Source: an uncultured Actinoplanes sp. (GTDB lineage: Bacteria > Actinomycetota > Actinomycetes > Mycobacteriales > Micromonosporaceae). Taken from it: a stretch of DNA of 42,618 nt. Shown one piece after another: positions 6,680 to 13,797 of the stretch. The position numbers and the translations under genes were made by a program. The stretch is taken from assembly GCF_934643405.1 (NCBI RefSeq), contig NZ_CAKUCL010000038.1:1-42618 (forward strand), written 5' to 3'. Every line of letters begins with the position of its first letter. Within the stretch, counting starts at the first letter, position 1. A model generated the notes under the pieces. It was given only the letters and a program-made list of their open reading frames with translations. It did not search any database and was not told the origin of the DNA.

Positions 6680-9301
6680 GTGGCAGTGCCCGCCCCCGCA
6701 CGCGCCCGGCCGACCGACCGGGTCTTCACCGTGGGCGTGACCGTCGTCGCGATCATCGTGCTGGTGGCCGGGGTCGCCGGGTTGATCCCGGGGCCCGCGG
6801 CGCTGGCGATCGCGGCCGGCGGCTCCGCCCTCTGGGCCGGCGCGCGCCTGATCCACGCCGCCCTCGACTTCCACCATGCCGACCGCTCCTTCGTGGCCTG
6901 CCGCGGCGCCGGTTTCGTCGGCCTGGCCGCGCTGGCCGCCGGGCTGACCGCGGTCGTGCCGGTCTGGGCGCCGCCCCGGCCCGAGCTGTGGGCCGGACCG
7001 CTGTTCGGCCTGGTCGTGGTGCTGTACTCGATCGGCACGCTGTTGCTGCCCGGGATGGGCAGCGGCCTGATCGTGCACTCGCGGCGGGCGTTCGACGGCG
7101 CCGGTCTCGGCGTCAGCCTGGCCTTTGCCGGTTACCTCGCGCCGCCGCTCAAGACCGAGCACAGCGGCACCCTGCCGATCACCCTGCTCGGCGCGACCGG
7201 CATCGCCATCGCCACGGTGACCGTGCTGCGCGGCCGGCCGTTGCGCCCCGCGGCGATCCGCTGCGGCATCGGCGCCGCGGCCGTGATGATCGGTCTCGGC
7301 GCGATCGTCACCATGCTGATCCTCGGCTCCGGCGGCATCGCGGTGCCGCTGCTCGGCCTCCCGATCGTGCTGGGCCTGGGCGCGACCGCGGACGGTGGCT
7401 CGCGGCGTGACCTGCCGAAACCGCCGCTCGAGCCGCGCTACCCGGATCAGTATCTGGCGAGTTACCCGCTGCTGGCGATCCCGGCCGCGGTCGGCGTCGT
7501 CGGGGCGATCTGGCATCTGGTCACGGTCGGCAGCTTCGACCAGACCGGGATCCTGCTCGGCATCTCCATGGTGGCGGTGCTGGCCATGCGTGAGCTGCTC
7601 GTGGTGCACGACATCCGGCGGTACGCCAGCCAGCTGCAGACAGCCGAGGCGCACTTCCGTTCGCTGGTCGCCGGCGCCACCGACCTCACCCTGGTGCTGG
7701 ACGAGCGGCTGCGGATCAAATGGCAGTCCGCGCCGCTGTTCGGGCTGTCCGACGCGCAGGTGGTGGGCCGCCGGTTCCGCGATCTGATCCACCCGGACGA
7801 CGTCACCGAGGCTCAGGCGGTGATCGACTCGGTGCTGGCCGGTGAGCACGCCGACGGGCCGCCCGCGCTGGTCACGGCCCGGATGCGGGACGGGTCGCAG
7901 CTGTGGCGCGACACCGAGTCGACCATCGCGGACCAGCGGTCGGTGCCCGAGGTGGCGGCCCTGGTGGTGCACGTGCGGGACGTGGGCGAACGGGTCCACC
8001 TGGAGCGCACGCTGCACAAGCTGTCCTACTCGGACCAGCTCACCGGCCTGGCGAACCGCCGGGCGCTGATGCGTGACCTGCTCGCGTTCCGGCGGCGGGC
8101 CGGCCAGCAGGGCACGCTCATCGTGATCGACCTGCACGGGCTGGCCGAGATCAACGACAGTCGCGGCCGGGAGATCGGGGACGCCACGCTGATCGAGGTG
8201 GCCCGCCGCATCCGCAGCCTGATCGGCGCCGACGACGTGGCGGCCCGGCTGGGCGGCGACGAGTTCGCGGTGCTGACCACGGACGGCGCGGTGCTGGCGT
8301 ACGCGCTGGGCACCCGGATCGCGACCGTGCTCGCCGAGCCGTACCCGCTGCCCGGCGTCCTGGTCGAGCTGCACACCAGCATCGGCCTGGCCGAGCTGGC
8401 CGGCGGCGGCGACTCCGACGAGGTGCTGCGGCACGCCGACCTGGCCCGCCGCCGCGCCCGGCAGCTCGGGCTGGACCGGGTCGAGTGGTACGACCCGGAC
8501 GTCGAGATGGCGCTCAACCGCCGGATGGATCTCGAGAAGCAGCTGCTCGGCGCGATCGAGCGCGACGAGCTGGACCTGGTGTTCCAGCCGGTGGTGAGCC
8601 TGCGCGACGAGCAGCCGGCCGGGGTCGAGGCGCTGCTGCGCTGGCGGCATCCGCAGTTCGGCACGATCCTGCCGAACGAGTTGCTGCCGATCGCCCGGGC
8701 GGTGGGCATCGCGCCGGAGATCGACGAGTGGGTGCTGGACGCGGCGTGCCGGCACCTGACCGGCTGGTCGACCGGGGACACCAACTTCTGGCTGTCGATC
8801 AACGTGGCGCCGCGCGAGCTGCTCACCGCCCGCTTCCCGGACCGGGTGGCGTCCACTCTCAAGCGGTACGGCCTGCCGCCCGAGCGTCTGGTGGTCGAGG
8901 TGGCCGAGACGTGGGTCGCCGAGGACGTCCCGGCCATCGTGGCGTCCCTGGCCGGGCTGCGCAAACTCGGCGTACGGGCGGCCCTCGACGACTTCGGATC
9001 CGGGCAGGCGTCGTTGTCGCATCTGCGCCGGCTGCCGGTGGACATGCTGAAGCTGCACTCGTCGCTGGTCAGCACGTCGTCGGAGGCGAACACGAGCGGA
9101 CCCGCGGTGATCGACGTGGTGGTGAGCCTGGGCCGGCGGCTCGGCCTGGAGATCGTGGCGAAGGGCCTGGAGACGGCCGAGCAGATCGAGCGCGCCTCGA
9201 AGGCCGGCTGCCTGTACGGACAGGGCTTCGTGCTGGGGCGCCCGGCACCCGCCGAGCGGATCGAGGCGTACCTGGAAAGCCACCGCTCCAAGAGCGAGTG
9301 A
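6680..9301 (+). CDS. Membrane PAS-GGDEF-EAL protein with degenerate EAL site
   Basis: A protein of about 873 residues. Residues 10-300 hold roughly eight hydrophobic segments; a PAS domain lies near 320-440, GGDEF near 450-605 (motif 525-529) and EAL near 625-865 (EAL at 650-652). Such proteins make, degrade or sense cyclic di-GMP. GGDEF is intact at its signature, but the upstream block reads DLHGLAEINDSRG instead of the usual DxDxFKxIND. In EAL, the metal/catalytic Asp of KIDxS is His793 (LKLHSS) and the catalytic Glu of AEGxET is Lys828 (VAKGLET), so phosphodiesterase activity is probably lost and the domain may act as a sensor. GTG 6680 has GAGGA 8-9 bases upstream; TTG 6632 with GAGGGA is an alternative start giving 889 residues. 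It converges with the lacI-type gene, with only 3 bases between stops. Confidence 0.92.
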   Translation: MAVPAPARARPTDRVFTVGVTVVAIIVLVAGVAGLIPGPAALAIAAGGSALWAGARLIHAALDFHHADRSFVACRGAGFVGLAALAAGLTAVVPVWAPPRPELWAGPLFGLVVVLYSIGTLLLPGMGSGLIVHSRRAFDGAGLGVSLAFAGYLAPPLKTEHSGTLPITLLGATGIAIATVTVLRGRPLRPAAIRCGIGAAAVMIGLGAIVTMLILGSGGIAVPLLGLPIVLGLGATADGGSRRDLPKPPLEPRYPDQYLASYPLLAIPAAVGVVGAIWHLVTVGSFDQTGILLGISMVAVLAMRELLVVHDIRRYASQLQTAEAHFRSLVAGATDLTLVLDERLRIKWQSAPLFGLSDAQVVGRRFRDLIHPDDVTEAQAVIDSVLAGEHADGPPALVTARMRDGSQLWRDTESTIADQRSVPEVAALVVHVRDVGERVHLERTLHKLSYSDQLTGLANRRALMRDLLAFRRRAGQQGTLIVIDLHGLAEINDSRGREIGDATLIEVARRIRSLIGADDVAARLGGDEFAVLTTDGAVLAYALGTRIATVLAEPYPLPGVLVELHTSIGLAELAGGGDSDEVLRHADLARRRARQLGLDRVEWYDPDVEMALNRRMDLEKQLLGAIERDELDLVFQPVVSLRDEQPAGVEALLRWRHPQFGTILPNELLPIARAVGIAPEIDEWVLDAACRHLTGWSTGDTNFWLSINVAPRELLTARFPDRVASTLKRYGLPPERLVVEVAETWVAEDVPAIVASLAGLRKLGVRAALDDFGSGQASLSHLRRLPVDMLKLHSSLVSTSSEANTSGPAVIDVVVSLGRRLGLEIVAKGLETAEQIERASKAGCLYGQGFVLGRPAPAERIEAYLESHRSKSE

Positions 9302-9304
9302 GGC

Positions 9305-10315
9305 TCAGCGCGGCGGAGCCGTGCTTCCCCGGGGCGTCAGGTGGGCGGTGCCCGCTTCGACGTTGCCGAGGTGCTTGCCGTCGATCACGGCGAGGAGCTC
9401 GTGGGCGGCCATCGCGCCGTAGGCCGGGATGTCGCGCGAGAGGGCGGTCAGCGGCGGGTGCACCAGGCTGCACAGGGGCGAATCATCCCAGGCCACGATG
9501 GAGAGATCGCCCGGCACGGTCAGACCCATCTCCTGCGCCACGGCCAGGCCGGCCACGGCCATCACGTCGTTGTCGTAGATGATCGCCGTCGGGCGTTCGG
9601 TGTCGATCAGCAGGCGGCGGGTGGCCCGGCCACCCTCCTCGCCGGTGTAGTCCGACGTCACGGTCACCGTCTCGATGCCCAGAGCGGCGCAGATGTCGTC
9701 GAACGCCTGGGTACGGGCCTGGGTGTGCAACAGATCGGGCAGACCGCCGACCCGGGCGATCCGGCGGTGGCCGAGCGCGACCAGGTACCGTACGGCCTCG
9801 GTGATCGCCCCCGCGTCGTCCGACCAGATCTGCGGGATGTCGCCGGTGTCGCCCGGTCCGCCGATCACCACGGCCGGCAGCTGGAGCTGCTGGAGCACCG
9901 GGATGCGCACGTCGTCGTGGCGCAGGTCGGTGACGATCACGCCGTCGATCCGCCGCTCGCCCCACCAGCGCCGGTAGACCTCGACCTCCATCTCCGGTGT
10001 GGCCACCACCTGGAGGGTCAGCGCGTACGACCGGGCCGCCAGCTCGGCCTCGAACCCGCTGATCAGACCCATGAACCAGGGCTCGATGCCGAGGATGCGG
10101 GCGGGCCTGCAGAGGGTGAGGCCGACGGCGCGCGCACTCGCCCCCGACAACGCCCGCGCGGCGCTGTTCGGATTGAAGCCGATCTCCTGGGCGATCGCGA
10201 TGATGCGCTGCCGGGTCGCCTCGGAAACACCGGGCTGGCCGTTCAGCGCGTAGGACACCGCGCCCTTGGACACGCCCGCCCGCCGGGCTATGTCGGCGAT
10301 GGTGGGCCGCTTCAC
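9305..10315 (-). CDS. LacI-family transcriptional regulator
   Basis: A 336-residue regulator with an N-terminal LacI helix-turn-helix and hinge (TIADIARRAGVSKGAVSYALNG, split here; then RARALSG-like hinge text NSAARALSG) followed by a periplasmic-binding-protein-like sugar-sensing domain ending in the PLTALSRDI block and a short TPRGSTAPPR tail. GTG 10315 is preceded by AGGAG with a 5-base spacer. The gene is divergent from an oligosaccharide ABC transporter operon followed by a beta-mannosidase, and an actinobacterial LacI-type palindrome lies between them. It is therefore most likely the local repressor, released by a manno-oligosaccharide or a related sugar; the ligand is inferred from the hydrolase only. 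Confidence 0.94.
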   Translation of the reverse strand: MKRPTIADIARRAGVSKGAVSYALNGQPGVSEATRQRIIAIAQEIGFNPNSAARALSGASARAVGLTLCRPARILGIEPWFMGLISGFEAELAARSYALTLQVVATPEMEVEVYRRWWGERRIDGVIVTDLRHDDVRIPVLQQLQLPAVVIGGPGDTGDIPQIWSDDAGAITEAVRYLVALGHRRIARVGGLPDLLHTQARTQAFDDICAALGIETVTVTSDYTGEEGGRATRRLLIDTERPTAIIYDNDVMAVAGLAVAQEMGLTVPGDLSIVAWDDSPLCSLVHPPLTALSRDIPAYGAMAAHELLAVIDGKHLGNVEAGTAHLTPRGSTAPPR

Positions 10316-10394
10316 TCGGTCTCCTGTCGTTGGGCTCGATCTTAGCGGCGACGCAAGCAGGCCTGACCAGCGAAGCGGCCGGCAAGGGCGGTTG

Positions 10395-10408
10395 GTAGAG
10401 CGCTCTCA
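10395..10408. promoter_or_regulatory. LacI-type operator candidate
   Basis: The 14-mer GTAGAGCGCTCTCA matches 12 of 14 positions of the TGAGAGCGCTCTCA-type palindrome bound by actinobacterial LacI regulators. The inner 10 bases (10397-10406, AGAGCGCTCT) are a perfect palindrome. It lies 80 bases upstream of the divergent LacI gene start, inside the 308-bp spacer that also holds the transporter promoter, so autoregulation and control of the transporter are both possible. Confidence 0.7.
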
Positions 10409-10546
10409 CGTTACCGCGCGGTCCCCGGGGCGTTCGGCGGACGGACGGCTTGATCGGTTAAGTGTTACGGGACACAACCGCAAAAGTAAACGACTCATCC
10501 GATTTGTGCCACTTAAAAACTACTGACAACGATGGGAAACACGCTA

Positions 10547-10576
10547 TTGACATCCGTCGAATCGACGGCTTAGCGT
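10547..10576 (+). promoter_or_regulatory. Sigma-70-type promoter with palindromic spacer
   Basis: TTGACA (10547-10552) and TAGCGT (10571-10576) are separated by 18 bases, which fits a housekeeping promoter 48 bases upstream of the sugar-binding protein start. The spacer contains a perfect 15-bp palindrome, CCGTCGA-A-TCGACGG (10554-10568), a likely operator because a protein bound there would block both boxes. A more distant inverted pair, TTAAGTG (10458-10464) and CACTTAA (10510-10516), flanks an unusually AT-rich stretch upstream. Confidence 0.65.
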
Positions 10577-10623
10577 CGGCAACCACTTACCCGGTTCAGT
10601 GATTTTTCCTCGGTGGAGGCGTG

Positions 10624-11907
10624 ATGGGACGGCTTGGGAAACGAGGCGTGCGGGCGGCGGCCGCGGGCCTCGTGGCGGTACTGGCGGTGACCGGTTGCAG
10701 CGGTCAGAGCCTCGAGGGCGACAGCGACAAGGCGAACGGCGGCCAGGTCACCCTGAAGGTCAACTTCTGGGGTGACATGGGGCTGGACAAGCTCAAGGCG
10801 AGCTACGAGGCGGCTCACCCGAACATCAAGATCGTGCTGAACTCGGGCGAGTTCAACGCCCAGCACGAGGACCTCCAGAAGAAGATCGTGGCCGGCTCGG
10901 GCGCCCCGGACATCTCGGCGGTCGACGAGGGCTACATCGTCGGCTTCCGCAACCAGGCCGACAAGTTCGTGAACCTGCTGGACAGGGGCGGCGCCGAGTT
11001 CCAGTCGAAGTACCTGCCGTGGAAGTGGCAGCAGTCGCTGTCGCCGGACGGCAAGCAGATCGGCCTCGGCACCGACGTCGGCGGCCTGGCCATGTGCTAC
11101 CGCACCGACCTGTTCGCCAAGGCCGGCCTGCCCACCGACCGCGATGCCGTCTCCAAGCTCTGGACCACCTGGGACGACTTCATCGACGTCGGCAAGCAGT
11201 ACGTGTCGAAGACCGGCAAGAAGTTCGTCGACTCCGGCACCAACATGTTCAACCCGGTCCTCGCCCAGCAACCGGTCGGCTTCTACAACGAGCAGGACCA
11301 GCTGCAGATGGACGGCGGCCCCAAGGTCGCGTTCGACGTCAGCATGAAGGCGATCAAGGCGGGCCTGTCCGCGAACCTCGCCAGCTTCCAGCCCAACTGG
11401 GACCAGGGCTTCAAGAAGGACCAGTTCGCCGTCCTCGCCTGCCCGGCCTGGATGATCGGCCACATCCAGGACACCGCGCCCGACCAGAAGGGCAAGTGGG
11501 ACATCGCCACGATCCCCGGCGGCGCGGGCAACTGGGGCGGTTCCTGGTGGACGGTGCCGGCGCAGGGCAAGAACATCGACGCCGCGGTGGACTTCGTCAA
11601 GTGGATGGTTCAGCCCGAGCAGCAGATCGAGGTCTTCAAGACGGTCGGCAACCTGCCCTCGCAGCCGGCGCTCTACAAGGACCCGGCGGTGCTGAACTAC
11701 AAGAAGGAGTTCATGAGCAACGCGCCCACCGGCCAGATCTTCGCGTCCACCGCGGAGAACCTGAAGCCGCAGTACCTGGGCAAGAAGAACGGTCCCACCC
11801 GGGTCGCCGTGGAGAACGTGATCACCCGCGTGCAGCAGGGCGGGCTCAAGCCGGACGCGGCCTGGCCCGAGGCTGTCAAGCAGGCCGAGAAGGCCGCCGC
11901 CTCCTGA
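10624..11907 (+). CDS. ABC transporter sugar-binding lipoprotein
   Basis: A 427-residue extracellular solute-binding protein (family 1) with an Arg/Lys n-region, hydrophobic core and lipobox ending VTGC (Cys about residue 25), so anchored to the outer face of the membrane. Family text includes VTLKVNFWGD, LQKKIVAGSGAPDISAVDEGY and the GGSWWTVPAQGKN block near the C-terminal half. ATG 10624 follows GGAGG by 4 bases; GTG 10621 is a weaker choice. It is the first gene of an operon with two permeases and a beta-mannosidase, placing it in the CebE/oligosaccharide importer group. Substrate is inferred to be a mannoside, such as a beta-manno-oligosaccharide. Probably LacI-repressed. Confidence 0.94.
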   Translation: MGRLGKRGVRAAAAGLVAVLAVTGCSGQSLEGDSDKANGGQVTLKVNFWGDMGLDKLKASYEAAHPNIKIVLNSGEFNAQHEDLQKKIVAGSGAPDISAVDEGYIVGFRNQADKFVNLLDRGGAEFQSKYLPWKWQQSLSPDGKQIGLGTDVGGLAMCYRTDLFAKAGLPTDRDAVSKLWTTWDDFIDVGKQYVSKTGKKFVDSGTNMFNPVLAQQPVGFYNEQDQLQMDGGPKVAFDVSMKAIKAGLSANLASFQPNWDQGFKKDQFAVLACPAWMIGHIQDTAPDQKGKWDIATIPGGAGNWGGSWWTVPAQGKNIDAAVDFVKWMVQPEQQIEVFKTVGNLPSQPALYKDPAVLNYKKEFMSNAPTGQIFASTAENLKPQYLGKKNGPTRVAVENVITRVQQGGLKPDAAWPEAVKQAEKAAAS

Positions 11908-11967
11908 CCCCACAGACGGATGGGGCGGCGGACCACTACTCCGCCGCCCCTCGGAAAAGGAGCGGCG

Positions 11968-12942
11968 ATGTCCCTCACCCAGATCCGGCCGGCGGCACGA
12001 CATCAGGCCCCCGAGCCCCAACCCGGCAGACACTGGCTCTATCGCTTCGACACCAGGACGGTCCCGTACCTTCTGATCGCCCCGTTCTTCCTCCTCTTCG
12101 CCGTCTTCGGGCTCTTCCCGATCGTCTTCAACGGGGTCGTCGCGCTGCGCAACTGGCGGCTGGACGATCCGACGCTGACCGGCTGGGCGGGCTTCGGCAA
12201 CTTCACCCAGCTGCTCGGCGACGAGGACTTCTGGAACGCGCTGGGCAACACCTTCGGCATCTTCCTGCTGTCCACGGTCCCGCAGCTGCTGGCCGCGCTG
12301 ATCATCGCCAACCTGCTGAACCGCAGGCTGCGGGCGACCACCTGGTGGCGCATCGGCGTGCTGCTGCCGTACCTCACCCCGGTCGTCGCCTCGACGCTGG
12401 TCTTCTCGGTGTTCTTCGCCCGCGACAACGGCATGGCCAACTGGTTCCTGTCGCTGGTCGGCTTCGGCCAGGAGTCGCCGCTGGACTGGCGGGCCGCGAA
12501 GTGGAGCAGCTGGATCGCGATCGCCACGATGGTCAACTGGAAGTGGATCGGGTACAACGCGCTGCTCTACCTCTCCGCGATGCAGTCCATCCCGAAGGAC
12601 GTCTACGAGGCGGCCGCGGTCGACGGCGCCGGACCGTGGCGTCAGCTCTGGCGGATCACCGTCCCGATGATCCAGCCGGTGGTGGTGTTCACCGTGATCC
12701 TGTCGACCATCGGCGGGCTCCAGCTGTTCAACGAGCCGATGATGTTCGACGAGAACCCGCAGTCGGCCAGCGGCGGCTCGGCCCACCAGTTCCAGACCAT
12801 CGCGCAGCTCATCTACAAGGTCGGCTGGAAGGACCTCAACCTCGGGTACGCGGCCGCGATGTCCTGGGCGTTGTTCCTGATCATCCTGATCGTGGCCGGC
12901 ATCAACACCGTGCTCACCCGACGCATCGGAGGCGACCGGTGA
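11968..12942 (+). CDS. Sugar ABC transporter permease, MalF/CebF type
   Basis: A 324-residue inner-membrane permease with six or so hydrophobic helices. The first (VPYLLIAPFFLLFAVFGLFP) follows a Pro-rich cytoplasmic N-terminus. The EAA loop that contacts the ATPase is visible as VYEAAAVDGAGPWRQLW. The frame is open back to 11920, but ATG 11968 is preceded by AAGGAG with a short spacer. Its stop overlaps the next permease start by 4 bases (GTGA), so the two are translationally coupled. No ATPase gene is in the operon; in actinobacteria a shared MsiK-type ATPase encoded elsewhere usually serves these importers. Confidence 0.94.
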   Translation: MSLTQIRPAARHQAPEPQPGRHWLYRFDTRTVPYLLIAPFFLLFAVFGLFPIVFNGVVALRNWRLDDPTLTGWAGFGNFTQLLGDEDFWNALGNTFGIFLLSTVPQLLAALIIANLLNRRLRATTWWRIGVLLPYLTPVVASTLVFSVFFARDNGMANWFLSLVGFGQESPLDWRAAKWSSWIAIATMVNWKWIGYNALLYLSAMQSIPKDVYEAAAVDGAGPWRQLWRITVPMIQPVVVFTVILSTIGGLQLFNEPMMFDENPQSASGGSAHQFQTIAQLIYKVGWKDLNLGYAAAMSWALFLIILIVAGINTVLTRRIGGDR

Positions 12943-13784
12943 CCCTGAGAGCCCCGCAGGACACCCGCGGCAGCTGGAAGACGTACGCCGGTCTGGCCGC
13001 CGTGATGATCTTCTCGGCGTTCCCGGTCTACTGGATGTTCGTCATCGCGACCAGCACCGACGCGGCCGTCATGAACATCCCGCCGACGGTCGTCCCCGGC
13101 AGCCGGCTGGTCGCGAACCTGCGCGAGGTCTTCACGCTGCAGGACGTCTACTTCACCGCGTCGCTGATCAACAGCGTGATCACCTCGACCGTGATCACCG
13201 TGGCCACGCTGTTCTTCTGCTCGCTGGCCGGCTTCGCCTTCGCCAAGCTGCGCTTCCGCGGCCGCAACGCGCTGCTGGTCGTGGTGGTGCTGACCCTGAC
13301 CGTGCCCAACCAGCTCGGCGTGGTCGCGCTGTACATCGTGATGGGCAAGCTCGAGTGGAACGGCACCCTGCTCGCGGTGATCGCGCCCGGGCTGGTCAGC
13401 GCGTTCGGCGTCTTCTACATGCGACAGTTCATCGCGCACGCGGTGCCGGACGAGCTGGTCGAGTCGGCCCGCATCGACGGCGCGCTGACCATGCGGATCT
13501 ACTGGACGATCGTGCTGCCGGCCATCCGGCCCGCGCTGGCGGTGCTCGGACTGCTCACCTTCGTGATGGCCTGGAACGACTTCCAGTGGCCGCTGATCAC
13601 GTTGAACGGCACCGAGTTCCCCACCTCGATGGTCGCGCTCTCGGACCTGGCGAGCGGCAACTACGTGATCTACCGCCGGGTGCTCGCGGGCGCGTTCGTC
13701 GCCACTGTTCCCCTGATCGTCCTGCTGCTGATCGGCGGACGCCAGATCGTCCGCGGAATCATGGAAGGCGCCGTGAAGTCTTGA
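12939..13784 (+). CDS. Sugar ABC transporter permease, MalG/CebG type
   Basis: A 281-residue inner-membrane permease pairing with the upstream MalF-type subunit. It starts at GTG 12939, overlapping the previous stop in a GTGA junction. Hydrophobic helices include a first near residues 15-35 (AVMIFSAFPVYWMFVIAT), and the EAA loop reads LVESARIDGALTMRIYW, followed by the conserved LPAIRPALAVL. It ends 13 bases before the beta-mannosidase start, so the transporter and hydrolase are almost certainly one transcript. Confidence 0.94.
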   Translation: MTLRAPQDTRGSWKTYAGLAAVMIFSAFPVYWMFVIATSTDAAVMNIPPTVVPGSRLVANLREVFTLQDVYFTASLINSVITSTVITVATLFFCSLAGFAFAKLRFRGRNALLVVVVLTLTVPNQLGVVALYIVMGKLEWNGTLLAVIAPGLVSAFGVFYMRQFIAHAVPDELVESARIDGALTMRIYWTIVLPAIRPALAVLGLLTFVMAWNDFQWPLITLNGTEFPTSMVALSDLASGNYVIYRRVLAGAFVATVPLIVLLLIGGRQIVRGIMEGAVKS

Positions 13785-13797
13785 GCAAGGGAGTGTT

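Noticed and set aside
6434..9283. A 949-codon minus-strand frame opposite the PAS-GGDEF-EAL gene
   Set aside because: Shadow frame with His/Gln/Arg/Asp-rich low-complexity text and no family motif; the plus strand carries all signature motifs.
10570..12786. A 738-codon minus-strand frame opposite the sugar transporter genes
   Set aside because: Shadow of the transporter genes, no recognisable domain and no ribosome site.
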